Below, piece after piece: positions 7,047 through 15,594 of a stretch of 64,000 nucleotides of DNA (position 1 is the stretch's first letter; the number at the start of each line of letters is the position of its first letter). The translations under genes were made by a program, and so were the position numbers. The notes beneath the pieces were generated by a model. That model was not told where the DNA came from, made no database searches, and was given only the letters and a program-made list of their open reading frames with translations. Source of the DNA: a virus; IMG/VR virus record IMGVR_UViG_3300031649_000001, positions 1-64,000 of that record; one strand, 5' to 3'.

Positions 7047-8217
7047 ACCGCCGACCGGCGAGACGCCGCCGAAGTACTACCGCATCCACGCATCCACCGC
7101 CGTCAGCGACGTCCTGGACGGCATCAACGAAGACGACCTCGTCCACGCCCTGACGGACCTGGAGGTCGACCCGATGGACGTCGGCGAGGACTACTACGAG
7201 GAGCACGCCGCCCGCGCCACCGACGAGGAGCGCGCCACCTGGGGCAAGGCGTACGAGACCTTCACCGCCGAGATCCAGCGGGCCGACGACAACCTGTCCG
7301 CCGCCCGCGCCGCCTGGGAGACGGCCCAGGGCCTCCACTCCGCCGCCATCGAGGACGCCTGGAACGACTACGCCCCCACCGACGCCGCCGTCACCGAGCG
7401 CCGCGATGAGGTCGTGGAGATGCGGCTGGAGGCGGAGGCGGCGGAGCGCCGCGCCCAGGCCCAGGCCGCGCAGGACGCCCAGGACCGGGAAGACGCCGAA
7501 CTCGGCCCGCGCACCTGGGTCACGTACACGCCCTACCGCCGGAGCGTGAAGGTCGCCCCGGACATGATGGTGCCGGTCATCCACGTGGCTGGCTGCAAGG
7601 TCACCGGGGGCCACGAGCACCTGCCGTACGCCAACGAGTACAAGGAGGCCCGCCGCCCGCAGGTGGAGGAGGTGCTGCTGGCCGGGGCGTTCCGCTACGC
7701 GCGCGGCTCCGCCACCACCGACAAGCTGCCGACCAAACTGTGCGGCCGGTGCAAGCCACAGGAGTCCCTGCACAAGGCACTCGGCACCGTCTACGACGAC
7801 TGGCTGGAGGGCGTGGAGTCCATCCAGGACCCGATGCCCACGGAGAAGGGAATGGCCACCGCGCTCAAGCTCAAGGACGAGTGGCGCACCCGCCAGACCC
7901 CCGGCTACAGCCTCGTGAGCGACAAGTACCAGCGGGCAGAGAACCTGATCGAGCCGCACGAGGTGCTGATCGGCTGGTACGACCCGGACAGGAACTCCAT
8001 CCTGCCGAACGAGCCCGCCCTTGAGCGGCTGCTGGAGATCCTGCCGGACCGTGGCTTCGCCGCCCGCCGGATCAAGGAGCCCGCCGCATTCCGCGCGGGC
8101 GACAAGATCTCGGACACGGGCGTCGCCGTCCGCCGCCTCACCAAGGCGGAGATCCGCCGCCGCAAGGAGGGCACCGGCCCGGCCGCCGTGGTGGACCTGG
8201 AGGGCACCGATGGCTGA
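7036..8217 (+). CDS. Hypothetical protein with central coiled coil (393 aa)
   Basis: ATG 7036 behind GGAG, overlapping the previous gene. Residues about 60-165 are a charged, Ala-rich coiled coil (ERRDEVVEMRLEAEAAERRA). After it comes a beta-containing domain with CGRC near residue 236, possibly pairing with an upstream Cys (HVAGCKVTGG). No family is recognised; an elongated, DNA- or protein-binding role is only a guess. Confidence 0.6.
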   Translation: MTTEPPTGETPPKYYRIHASTAVSDVLDGINEDDLVHALTDLEVDPMDVGEDYYEEHAARATDEERATWGKAYETFTAEIQRADDNLSAARAAWETAQGLHSAAIEDAWNDYAPTDAAVTERRDEVVEMRLEAEAAERRAQAQAAQDAQDREDAELGPRTWVTYTPYRRSVKVAPDMMVPVIHVAGCKVTGGHEHLPYANEYKEARRPQVEEVLLAGAFRYARGSATTDKLPTKLCGRCKPQESLHKALGTVYDDWLEGVESIQDPMPTEKGMATALKLKDEWRTRQTPGYSLVSDKYQRAENLIEPHEVLIGWYDPDRNSILPNEPALERLLEILPDRGFAARRIKEPAAFRAGDKISDTGVAVRRLTKAEIRRRKEGTGPAAVVDLEGTDG

Positions 8218-8377
8218 ACAGACCGCGCCGCCGCAGACCGGCCGGTGCGTGTACTGCCGCCTGAACGTCACCCGCGAAGACGATGACGCGCTGTGGAGGA
8301 CCGCCACCGGCGCCTGGAAGTGCCTGTTCCACCCCAACGCGGGCCACTCCAAAGTGACCCCCCACAAGGTGAGTTGA
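8210..8377 (+). CDS. Tiny zinc-ribbon protein (55 aa)
   Basis: ATG 8210 overlaps the end of the previous gene and uses its GGAGGGC as ribosome site. CVYC near the N terminus and CLFHPNAGH near the C terminus could ligate one zinc. The family is not recognised. Confidence 0.6.
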   Translation: MAEQTAPPQTGRCVYCRLNVTREDDDALWRTATGAWKCLFHPNAGHSKVTPHKVS

Positions 8378-8379
8378 CC

Positions 8380-9183
8380 ATGGCCGTCATACACAGACAG
8401 GGGTACGTCTGCCGCAAGGCCGACCAGATCATCCACCCCGACCACGAGACGGAGCGTCAGGTGCTGGAGCGGCACCTGTGGCAGATGCGCGGGCTGGTGG
8501 TGGCGCACCAGATGCTGGCCGACGTCTGCCCCGAGGTGGCCGCCGGGCGCGCCCGCCTCGCGCTGGCCGTCCGCAAGTGCGAGTTCACCGTCGACCACCG
8601 GCCGCTGGATCTGCGCATCCTCCTGGCCGAGTGCTTCACCTGCCCCGACCCCGAGCCCCTGGAGCCGATCATGCCCACCGACCCCGCCGAAGCAGAGGTC
8701 GTGCACGCCGCCGCCCTGAACACCATCGGCCGCCTGCGCTACTACGCCCAGCACGATCCCCATCTGCGTGGATTGGTGGAGGAGTTCGACGCCGCCGTGG
8801 CGACCGGCCTGGTGGGCGTCCCGCCCGGCGACGTCGCCGCCCGCACCCACACCGAGGCCGCGCCCACCGAGCAGGAGCGGGAGTTCGAGGAGCTGCTGTC
8901 CCAGTCCAGCCTGGGCACCCCCGGCGCCAGGGCACTGACCGAGCGGACGCGGGAAGACCAGGACTCCCAGGACCACCTGATCGTCCGCCGCGTCTTCACC
9001 CGGGCCGTGGACGACCTGTACGCGGACCAGGGGTGGGACGGGGCGGTGGAGATGCTGGCGGCCCTGCCGGGCCACTTCCTGCGCCAGGTGCGCCTGGTCC
9101 TGGCGGACATCGCCGGGATCACCAGCGAGGCCCAGGCCGCCCGGCCGCGCCCGACCGACCCGGCCCCCGAAGCCCACTCCTGA
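8380..9183 (+). CDS. Hypothetical protein (267 aa)
   Basis: ATG 8380 begins 2 nt after the previous stop, with AAGGTGAG as ribosome site. The protein is helical throughout, with Cys residues in the first third (ADVCPEV, VRKCEF, AECFTCPD). The N-terminal RQGYVCRKADQIIHP is unusual but unassigned. The function is unknown. Confidence 0.6.
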   Translation: MAVIHRQGYVCRKADQIIHPDHETERQVLERHLWQMRGLVVAHQMLADVCPEVAAGRARLALAVRKCEFTVDHRPLDLRILLAECFTCPDPEPLEPIMPTDPAEAEVVHAAALNTIGRLRYYAQHDPHLRGLVEEFDAAVATGLVGVPPGDVAARTHTEAAPTEQEREFEELLSQSSLGTPGARALTERTREDQDSQDHLIVRRVFTRAVDDLYADQGWDGAVEMLAALPGHFLRQVRLVLADIAGITSEAQAARPRPTDPAPEAHS

Positions 9184-9194
9184 TCCGCGCAGAT
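9182..9194 (+). repeat. Start-associated repeat, before 9206
   Basis: GATCCGCGCAGAT then AGGACCAAGCC and ATG 9206. It overlaps the stop codon of the previous gene. Confidence 0.85.
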
Positions 9195-9205
9195 AGGACC
9201 AAGCC

Positions 9206-9790
9206 ATGAACGACGCACCCGCCTCCGCCTGCAACCTGGCCCGCCAGTCCGCCAACCTCGCCCAGCACCTGGCCCTCACCAACGGGCAGCCCGGCCTGTC
9301 CGGCATGGACGCCGCCACCGACGTCATCAAGCACCTGGCCTACGTCGCCGAACAGCTCGGGCTGGACGCCATGCTCGTGTGCGAGTTCCTGCGCGCCGAG
9401 GTGGAGGCGGGCCGGGTGGAGCTGCACCCCGGCCTGCCACCCAGGGAGGCGGACCGCACGGACGTGACCCAGAACAAGGGGCTCATCTTCCTGGGCGGGC
9501 GGTCCGTGGCCGCCGCGCAGGACGCCTCCGCCCGCGCCCTGAACGGCATGCACGAGCTGATGCAGCAGCTCGCGACCAAGGACAACCTTCCCGAGCGGAT
9601 CGGCACGGACCCGGCGCTGCGGTCCAAGGGCTTCGCCATGAACCTGCTCCACGCGGCGGTCCTGCGCGACTGGGAGCTGGTCAACACCCTCGCCGAGCGC
9701 ATGTCCGGCGACGACGCCCGCGACCTCATTGACGTTCTCCAGTCCACCGTCAGCACCGTGAGCCAGGCCCATGGGTTCATCACTGAGTGA
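9206..9790 (+). CDS. Hypothetical helical protein (194 aa)
   Basis: ATG 9206 is set by the repeat and AGGACC. The predicted fold is all-helical and no motif is recognised. Last gene of this early operon; the next stretch carries its own promoter-like sequence. Confidence 0.6.
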   Translation: MNDAPASACNLARQSANLAQHLALTNGQPGLSGMDAATDVIKHLAYVAEQLGLDAMLVCEFLRAEVEAGRVELHPGLPPREADRTDVTQNKGLIFLGGRSVAAAQDASARALNGMHELMQQLATKDNLPERIGTDPALRSKGFAMNLLHAAVLRDWELVNTLAERMSGDDARDLIDVLQSTVSTVSQAHGFITE

Positions 9791-9820
9791 CGGAGCGAAC
9801 ATCCGCGTGGGTGAAGGCAC

Positions 9821-9868
9821 GATGGCTGACGCATGACGCGCGTGCAATACTGGTGTCACATCGGACCA
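9821..9868 (+). promoter_or_regulatory. Weak copy of the repressor-type promoter
   Basis: -10-like AATACT (9846-9851) followed by GGTGTCACA, matching the right half of the operator. The -35 (TGGCTG, 9823-9828, spacer 17) is poor. It is the likely source of the transcript for 9888. Confidence 0.4.
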
Positions 9869-9887
9869 TGGGAAGAAGGTGAGCAGG

Positions 9888-10298
9888 ATGTCGGTCTACG
9901 CGCCGCAGACCCCCCAACTGGGCAAGAACGCTATCGCGCTCCGGGTCGCGGCTCTGCGCGTCATGAACGAGGCGGGCGGGCCGCAGTACAAGCGCTACGA
10001 CAGGTCCGGCGCCCGCCCGGCGTACCAGGTCGAAACGGTGAACGGTGAGATGAGGCCGCTGGACACGCGGGAGGTTCCCGCCTATGTCCTGGCCCAGGCC
10101 GACATGTACCCCGGCGTCCGCGCCCACGTGCAGGAAGCTCTGGACGCCGCGCTGGCCAACCCGGACGTGTCCGACCGGGACAGCCTGATGAGGGCGGTCC
10201 TGGAGGGCCTGGACGAGCGGTGCGGGAATCAGCTCCAGAGCGCCGCCGCGTTCTTCACCGCCGACGAGGCCGACCTTCCGGTGCCGGTCGCGGTGTAG
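9888..10298 (+). CDS. Hypothetical protein (136 aa)
   Basis: ATG 9888 behind AAGGTGAGCAGG; GTG 9879 is possible. It starts MSVYAPQTPQLGKNAIA and is rich in charged helices. It is a single gene flanked by a promoter-like site and a strong terminator, so it forms its own unit. The function is unknown. Confidence 0.65.
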   Translation: MSVYAPQTPQLGKNAIALRVAALRVMNEAGGPQYKRYDRSGARPAYQVETVNGEMRPLDTREVPAYVLAQADMYPGVRAHVQEALDAALANPDVSDRDSLMRAVLEGLDERCGNQLQSAAAFFTADEADLPVPVAV

Positions 10299-10316
10299 CG
10301 CCAGTCAGCCCTGACG

Positions 10317-10351
10317 GGCCCCGTCTCCCCCGTGGGAGACGGGGCCTTTCT
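10317..10351 (+). terminator. Intrinsic terminator after 9888-10298
   Basis: A perfect 13-bp stem (GGCCCCGTCTCCC with GGGAGACGGGGCC), a 4-nt loop, then TTTCT. Confidence 0.85.
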
Positions 10352-10388
10352 GCTGCTCAAGTCCGGTATGCCGCCCCCCTCTTGACCC

Positions 10389-10400
10389 ATCCACGCAGAT
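10389..10400 (+). repeat. Start-associated repeat next to a promoter
   Basis: ATCCACGCAGAT just before the promoter at 10405. Unlike most copies it is 120 nt from a start codon. A palindromic variant, AATCCGCGCGGATC, is at 10457-10470 on the other side of the promoter. Confidence 0.7.
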
Positions 10401-10404
10401 AAAA

Positions 10405-10453
10405 GAGACACGGGGTTTGCGCACGCCGCACGGTTATGCAATATTGGTGTTAC
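10405..10453 (+). promoter_or_regulatory. Repressor-type promoter for the DUF932 gene
   Basis: GAGACACGGGG then TTGCGC (10417-10422), a 17-bp spacer and AATATT (10440-10445), followed by GGTGTTAC. The -10 is less canonical than in the copy at 2233. Confidence 0.65.
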
Positions 10454-10520
10454 GCCAATCCGCGCGGATCGGTCACCGGCCCCGGCCGGAGGCCACCGCA
10501 CAGAGCAGGAGGAGCACCGC

Positions 10521-11579
10521 ATGGCTCACAAAGTCGAGAAGATGTTCTCGGTCGTCGAAGGCGGCGCGAACGCCCCGCGTCACAAGCTGCCCTGGCACTA
10601 CGACGAGACCGGCGCGGACGGCCGCACGCTGATCCTTGAGCAGAACCCGGAGACCTGGGCCGAGGTCCGCCCGCTGGCCGGTCTGGACTGGGACCCGGTC
10701 GAGGAGCCCCTCTACCGCAAGACGGCCGGTGTCGGCCCGGACGGACCGACGGAGGGCTACGAGCAGGTGGAGGGCCACAAGCTGATCGTCCGCTCGGACT
10801 CCGGCCTGGTCCTGGACACCGCCCTGGAGCAGTACGAGCTGATCACCAACACCGACATGGGCGAGATCATCGACACGTTCATGACCGGCCACAAGATCGC
10901 CTTCGAGACGGCGGGCTGCCTGGACGAGGGCCGCCAGGTGTGGGCGATGCTCCAGGTCGGCGACCTCCTGGAGATCAAGGGCGACCCCAGCCCGACCGCC
11001 CGCTACATCGCACTCCTCAACCGGCACGACGGACACGGCGCGTGCAAGGCCATCGCGACCAACATCCGCATCGTGTGCGCCAACACCTGGCACTACGCCG
11101 ACACCACCTCCGAGGCCAACGCCACCACCTTCGCCTTCCACCACCGCTCCCAGTGGCGCCAGAAGGTCAAGGAGATCCAGGACGACGTGAAGAAGGCCCT
11201 GTCCGGCGCCGAGAAGGAGGCCAAGGCGTACGCCGAGCTGGCCGAGGACATGATCATGAAGTCGGTCACGCCCGAGCAGGAGAAGGCGTTCGTCGACGAG
11301 TGGGTCTACCCGACCAAGAACGAGCACAAGCTGAAGCCGAAGGCGCACGAGAACGTCACCGTGGCCCGCCAGCAGGTCGCCACGATCCTGGCCTCGGACA
11401 CGTGCGAGGGCATCCGGGGCACCGCCTACGGCCTGATGCAGGGCGCCGGTGAGTACCTGGACCACTACCGCACCTACAAGAACACCGACACCCTCATGGG
11501 CCGCACGGTCTTCACCCAGGACAAGCTCAAGATCCGCGCCCGCAACCTGGCGGTCCTGGCCGCCGACGGCCGCCTGTAG
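10521..11579 (+). CDS. DUF932 / phage-plasmid-like protein (352 aa)
   Basis: ATG 10521 behind AGGAGGAG. It shows the order of features typical of the DUF932 (TIGR03299) phage/plasmid-like family: LPWHYDET near the start, RSDSGLVLD with a following Tyr and ITNTDM, FETAGCLDEGRQVW, LLNRHDGHG and IRIVCANTWHYA. Members are frequent on phages and large plasmids, and their biochemical role is not established. The protein has its own promoter and is followed by a GC hairpin (CGGCCGCCGC...GCGGCGGCCG, about 11592-11640). Confidence 0.8.
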   Translation: MAHKVEKMFSVVEGGANAPRHKLPWHYDETGADGRTLILEQNPETWAEVRPLAGLDWDPVEEPLYRKTAGVGPDGPTEGYEQVEGHKLIVRSDSGLVLDTALEQYELITNTDMGEIIDTFMTGHKIAFETAGCLDEGRQVWAMLQVGDLLEIKGDPSPTARYIALLNRHDGHGACKAIATNIRIVCANTWHYADTTSEANATTFAFHHRSQWRQKVKEIQDDVKKALSGAEKEAKAYAELAEDMIMKSVTPEQEKAFVDEWVYPTKNEHKLKPKAHENVTVARQQVATILASDTCEGIRGTAYGLMQGAGEYLDHYRTYKNTDTLMGRTVFTQDKLKIRARNLAVLAADGRL

Positions 11580-11668
11580 CCCAGACGCCCCGGCCGCCGC
11601 TCCTTGCCGATCCTGTAAAGACCGGGAGGGCGGCGGCCGGGCCGGTCTACCCTTTCGGCCCATCGGCC

Positions 11669-11681
11669 GATCCACGCAGAT
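11669..11681 (+). repeat. Start-associated repeat, before 11709
   Basis: GATCCACGCAGAT, ending 27 nt before ATG 11709, with AAGGACC between them. Confidence 0.8.
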
Positions 11682-11708
11682 ACACGGCGACACAGAAGGA
11701 CCCACCGC

Positions 11709-12515
11709 ATGGCACCGCGCAGCCCCTGGCGCGCCCTCCCCATCCCGATCATGTTCGGCAGCGAGCTGCCGGTCCTGCTCCGGCACGACCCCGCACCGCG
11801 CTCCCTGGCCCGCATGAAGTGGCGCCCCATCGTCAACCACCCCGGGGACAACAAGCCCCACGGCGGCCTCTGGACCGCCCCCGCCATCCTCCCGCCGGGC
11901 AAGTGGCGGCCCGTCCCGCGCCGATCCACGTGGACGGAGTGGTGCGAGATGGAGGACATGCAGTCCTGGATCAACTACGGGTGGCAGACCCAGATCCACC
12001 CCGACCCCACGGCACCGTTCGCCGTCATCCGGTGCGCCGCTGACGCCGTCGCCCTGTACGAGGCGTTCCCGTACGACGACAACCCCGTCACCCAGCTCCT
12101 GCGGGCGGGCGGCATCACCGGCGGCATCATGGACCTGATGATCAACTGGCAGGCGCTGCTGTCCACGGGGATCGCTGGCGTCTACCTCACCGACCGGGGG
12201 ATGCGGGAGACGCGCCTGCCCGAGCAGGGCATCCCGTCCCTCTACACGTGGGACCTGGCCACGGTGTGGTTCGGCCGGAAGGCGTTCCGCGTCGGCAAGA
12301 CCTGGCGCAGCCCGCGCCTGGCCGTGGAGCCGGACGAAGACCTGCCGCCCCGCGAGCTCATGAAGCGCAACCGCGCGCGGCTGCGGGAGATGGCGGCGGA
12401 GCTCCAGGGCGAGGAGTCCACGGAGGCGGCCGTCGCCCTGGACACCGTCGAAGAACTCTTCCGTGAGCTGTTCCCGGAGGACGAGCCGGGCGACGGCGAC
12501 GACCCGTCGGAGTGA
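11709..12515 (+). CDS. Hypothetical protein (268 aa)
   Basis: ATG 11709 with AAGGACC upstream. Trp-rich N-terminal half (WTEWCEMEDMQSW, INYGWQ) and a highly acidic C terminus. No catalytic motif is recognised. A 16-bp perfect hairpin directly after the stop ends the unit. Confidence 0.6.
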   Translation: MAPRSPWRALPIPIMFGSELPVLLRHDPAPRSLARMKWRPIVNHPGDNKPHGGLWTAPAILPPGKWRPVPRRSTWTEWCEMEDMQSWINYGWQTQIHPDPTAPFAVIRCAADAVALYEAFPYDDNPVTQLLRAGGITGGIMDLMINWQALLSTGIAGVYLTDRGMRETRLPEQGIPSLYTWDLATVWFGRKAFRVGKTWRSPRLAVEPDEDLPPRELMKRNRARLREMAAELQGEESTEAAVALDTVEELFRELFPEDEPGDGDDPSE

Positions 12516-12516
12516 A

Positions 12517-12553
12517 CACGTGAGGGCCGGAGGTGGACTCCGGCCCTCACGTG
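12517..12553 (+). terminator. Strong hairpin after 12515
   Basis: CACGTGAGGGCCGGAG, loop GTGGA, then CTCCGGCCCTCACGTG: a perfect 16-bp stem. No U-tract follows, as is common for actinobacterial terminators. Confidence 0.7.
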
Positions 12554-12589
12554 GATCAAGGAGGTTGCGCCCGGGAACCGTAGCGCACC

Positions 12590-12649
12590 GCCCGGCCGGG
12601 CGGCCGGGCGGGCGGTGGCTCCCCCGGACGGACGGCCGCCCGGCCGGGC
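12590..12649. repeat. Two GC-rich palindromic elements in tandem
   Basis: CCCGGCCGGGCGGCCGGGC (12590-12615) and GGCCGCCCGGCCGGGC (12633-12649), between terminator and promoter. Confidence 0.65.
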
Positions 12650-12659
12650 AACACAAGCC

Positions 12660-12700
12660 ATGCGTACAAAGATCACGTGTGATAATGTCGTGACACACGG
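12660..12700 (+). promoter_or_regulatory. Repressor-type promoter, diverged
   Basis: -35-like ATGCGT (12660-12665), spacer 17, -10 TAATGT (12683-12688), then CGTGACACACGG. It precedes the gene at 12737. Confidence 0.55.
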
Positions 12701-12736
12701 CATCGATAAGATCGAGCGAATCGAGGATCAGGAACG

Positions 12737-12982
12737 ATGACCAGCCTGGAAGACAACATCCGGCGCCGGACCGGGAAGCCCACCGGCATCCCCAAGGACG
12801 CCGTCGAGGCCGCGACCGCCATCAACGCCGAACTCGGCCGCCGGATCAACCTGCCCGGCCCCGACCACACCGGCGTCCTGCTGGCCGGGGTCGGCTCCGG
12901 CGACGTGGACAGCGTGGCCCTGGCGTCCATCGCGGTGTCGCTGGCGGACATCGCCAAGAGCCTGCGCACCCTGGCGCAGTGA
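12737..12982 (+). CDS. Small hypothetical protein (81 aa)
   Basis: ATG 12737 behind GAGGATCAGGAACG. It has a Lys/Arg-rich start (DNIRRRTGKPTG) and a C-terminal amphipathic helix. First gene of the operon leading to parA. The function is unknown. Confidence 0.6.
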   Translation: MTSLEDNIRRRTGKPTGIPKDAVEAATAINAELGRRINLPGPDHTGVLLAGVGSGDVDSVALASIAVSLADIAKSLRTLAQ

Positions 12983-12983
12983 C

Positions 12984-13466
12984 GTGGCCCTGCACATCTA
13001 CGCCACGCGGCCCGCGCCGCCCGGCGCCCCGCAGCCCATTACGCGCGGGCGGCCGTTCACCTTCCGCCGCGACGGCGCCGACTTCTGGCTGGTAGCCGTC
13101 TACCCGGCGCAGCCCGCCCACGCCCTGGACGCGCTCCTGTTCCACGCAGAACGGCGCACGCTGTTCTGGCAGGGCCGGGGCTGGGCCGACAGCTTCCCGC
13201 CCGCCGGGCTGGGCCACGAGCTGTGGCGCTGCGACGACCGCGACGCACCCCGCGTCACCCTCGCCCGCATCAGCGCGGACGACACCTTCACCGTCGCCAG
13301 CCGCTTCATCGAGCTGCTGGCCCACCGCTCGCTGGACGCCGCCGTCACCACCTACACCGCCAACGTGAAGACTCTCACCGGCAGCGAGCCCCAGCGTGCA
13401 CCGCGACTTCACCGCATCACACAGGACGGCGAGCACCTAGTGGCCGCCAAGGGGGCAACCGCATGA
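12984..13466 (+). CDS. Hypothetical protein (160 aa)
   Basis: GTG 12984 starts 1 nt after the previous stop. It is beta-rich (FTFRRDGADFWLVAVYP, TLFWQGRGW), followed by a helical C terminus. No family is recognised. The stop overlaps the ATG of the next gene. Confidence 0.6.
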   Translation: MALHIYATRPAPPGAPQPITRGRPFTFRRDGADFWLVAVYPAQPAHALDALLFHAERRTLFWQGRGWADSFPPAGLGHELWRCDDRDAPRVTLARISADDTFTVASRFIELLAHRSLDAAVTTYTANVKTLTGSEPQRAPRLHRITQDGEHLVAAKGATA

Positions 13467-14794
13467 GCAGAAACGCACAGGCAATCAAGATCATCCGCGC
13501 GGTCGGGTCCACCCCCGGCTACGCCATGGAGCCGCAGGAGCGCGGCCGGTACAAGCTGGTCCGCCTCGCCGACGAGAAGCACGACGTCCCCGAGGTCAGC
13601 ATCACCGTCAGCGCGAACGCCGCCGACCGCCAGCACCTGAACGACCTGACCCGCCTGAAGAACAAGCTGGGCTGGACGCAGGACCTGTTCGACGAGATCG
13701 AGGAGCTCACCCGATCGCACCGCATCGCGGACACCGACCCCGCCGACGACCTCACCAAGGCGCTCCTCACGGCCTGGGGCATCGACCCCGACGCCCCCAA
13801 GCCGGAGCCCGAGGACCACCAGCCGCAGCGCAAGCGCCACGGCAAGGGCGGCTCCGTCGCCGGGTCCGTGAAGGCGCACTTCTCCGCCGCGCAGCCCGCC
13901 GCCCCCTCCACCGAGGCGGCCGTGCAGCTCCTGGCGAACGTCGGCCGGATGCAGGCGGAGCTGATCACCCCGGAGCGCGCCCTTGACCTGCTGGACGACG
14001 TGGCGCCCTACCAGCGCAGGCTGGACAAGAAGAAGGTCCGCGACTACGCAGCCGCCATGCGGCGCGGCGAGTGGCGCCTGAACCCGGCCGACCCGCTGTG
14101 CATCGACACCAACGGCCAGACCGCCAACGGCATGCACCGCCTCAACGCCTGCGTGGAGGCCGAAGTCGCCTTCCAGTGCTGGGTCGCCTACGACACCGCG
14201 CCGGACACGTACACGATCATGGACCGTGGCAAGAAGCGCTCCACCGCCGACGACCTGCACAGTGCGGGCGAGGTGAACACCACCTTCCTCGCCAGCGCGG
14301 CCCGCTTCGCGTACCTGTGGTTCAACGTCGATCAGGAGAACTGGCGCACCACCCCCACCATCACCGACGCCCAGGTGTACGCCATCCTGGAGTCCCACCC
14401 CGGTCTGCGTGAATCGGTGAAGCACGGCCGCCTGACCAAGCTGAAGATGAGCCCCCAGGCAACGATGGTCGCCCACTACCTGATCTCCCGGAAGATGGGC
14501 GGCGACGGCGCCCTGGTCAGCGCCTGGTACAAAGCCATGCAGACCATGGACCTCCGGCGCGGCGAACCCGGCCACACTCTGGGCCTGTTCTACCGGGACA
14601 GCGCCACCGCCCGCCGCAAGCCCCTCAAGAGCCGCCCGCGCCGCGACCTGGACATGTACCTGCTGATGCAGGCGTGGAACAACACCTGCCTCGGCAAGAC
14701 CGTGAAGTCGATCAGCTACGACGCCACCAGCTTCACCATCGCCGACCCGATCGTTCCCCGGGGTGGCGCGCACACCTTCCCGCCGATCGACTAG
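13463..14794 (+). CDS. ParB/Srx-fold phage protein, long form (443 aa)
   Basis: ATG 13463 (ATGA overlap). Residues about 168-265 carry the ParB-like core: a helix KKKVRDYAAAMRRGEW, then LCIDTNGQTANGMHRL (the 'dG.HRl' loop), AVEAEVAF-like strand and YTIMDRGKKRSTADDL. The C-terminal 180 residues are helical, with basic patches (RRKPLKSRPRRDLD). This class is widespread in actinophages, with a presumed DNA-binding or nuclease role that is not proven. It lies just before the partition genes but is not the typical centromere-binding ParB. Confidence 0.65.
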   Translation: MSRNAQAIKIIRAVGSTPGYAMEPQERGRYKLVRLADEKHDVPEVSITVSANAADRQHLNDLTRLKNKLGWTQDLFDEIEELTRSHRIADTDPADDLTKALLTAWGIDPDAPKPEPEDHQPQRKRHGKGGSVAGSVKAHFSAAQPAAPSTEAAVQLLANVGRMQAELITPERALDLLDDVAPYQRRLDKKKVRDYAAAMRRGEWRLNPADPLCIDTNGQTANGMHRLNACVEAEVAFQCWVAYDTAPDTYTIMDRGKKRSTADDLHSAGEVNTTFLASAARFAYLWFNVDQENWRTTPTITDAQVYAILESHPGLRESVKHGRLTKLKMSPQATMVAHYLISRKMGGDGALVSAWYKAMQTMDLRRGEPGHTLGLFYRDSATARRKPLKSRPRRDLDMYLLMQAWNNTCLGKTVKSISYDATSFTIADPIVPRGGAHTFPPID

Positions 14795-14819
14795 GCCATC
14801 CGTCACACTGCCCCTATGA

Positions 14820-14847
14820 GGCCGCCCGCCCGGCCGGGCGGGCGGCC
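14820..14847. repeat. GC-rich palindromic element before parA
   Basis: GGCCGCCCGCCC followed by GGCCGGGCGGGCGGCC, nearly a perfect inverted repeat, 22 nt upstream of the parA start. Confidence 0.7.
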
Positions 14848-14868
14848 CCCAGAGAAGAGAACCCAACC

Positions 14869-15588
14869 GTGTCTGAATCCACGCTCAACCGCACCACCAA
14901 AACGACAGCGATCAGCTACCTGCTCGGCGTCCCGCTGGCCCGGACCACCCGCGCGGTGATACTGGCCATCGGCGGCATCAAGGGCGGCATCGGCAAGTCC
15001 ACCACGGCCATCTACCTGGCCTACGTGTGGGCGGCCATGGGCCTCAAGGTGCTCATCATCGACGCCGACCCCAAGTCCGGCACCAGCCGGAAATGGAACC
15101 GGCGCGCCAACGAGCGCGTCGCTCAGGGGCGCGGCGAGAAGCTGCCCTTCACCGTCAAGACCCACCCCTCCGAGGACCTGGAGGAGCGGATCCTGGATGA
15201 GGGCTGGCACGAAGAGTTCGACCTGATCATCGTCGACACGGGCGGCGACAACGACCGCATCTTGCAGGCCGCGTACCGCATCGCGGACTACATGCTGCTC
15301 ACCGCCAGCCCCAGCCCTGTTGACCTGGACACGCTTGCCGACTCTGCGCGGACCGCGATCGGCAAGACAGAAGCACGGGACATCCCGGCGTCCATCCTCC
15401 TCACCGGCGTGAAGTCGTCGCGTATGGCGGAGGACGCCAAGACCGAGATGCGCAAGGCAGGCATCCCCGTGCTGTCCAACGTCGTGAAGCACCGCACCGC
15501 CTACCAGCTTGCGTACACGGAGTCGGTGAAGGGGTTCCACGACTACCCCGCCGTCCAGCATGAGCTGGACGCACCCCGAGAGGAATAA
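14869..15588 (+). CDS. parA: ParA-type partition ATPase (239 aa)
   Basis: GTG 14869 behind AGAGAAGAGA. Deviant Walker A KGGIGKST at residues 38-45 with the signature lysine, an A' motif IIDADPKSG (63-71) and a Walker B region DLIIVDTGG (about 120-128). The length is typical of short plasmid (type Ib) ParA proteins without an N-terminal helix-turn-helix. It should move or tether plasmid copies over the nucleoid. The small RHH gene 6 nt downstream is the expected centromere-binding partner. Confidence 0.9.
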   Translation: MSESTLNRTTKTTAISYLLGVPLARTTRAVILAIGGIKGGIGKSTTAIYLAYVWAAMGLKVLIIDADPKSGTSRKWNRRANERVAQGRGEKLPFTVKTHPSEDLEERILDEGWHEEFDLIIVDTGGDNDRILQAAYRIADYMLLTASPSPVDLDTLADSARTAIGKTEARDIPASILLTGVKSSRMAEDAKTEMRKAGIPVLSNVVKHRTAYQLAYTESVKGFHDYPAVQHELDAPREE

Positions 15589-15594
15589 CACCGC

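Noticed and set aside
6994-9330. Long open frame of more than 770 codons on the minus strand
   Set aside because: It is antisense to well-supported rightward genes with ribosome sites and overlapping junctions; the Gly/Val/Leu-rich low-complexity translation is typical of the open antisense frames in GC-rich DNA.
13463-14794. ParB/Srx-fold protein as the partition partner of ParA
   Set aside because: The gene right behind parA is a small RHH protein, the usual partner of short ParA proteins; the 13463 protein follows the layout of general phage ParB-like proteins.
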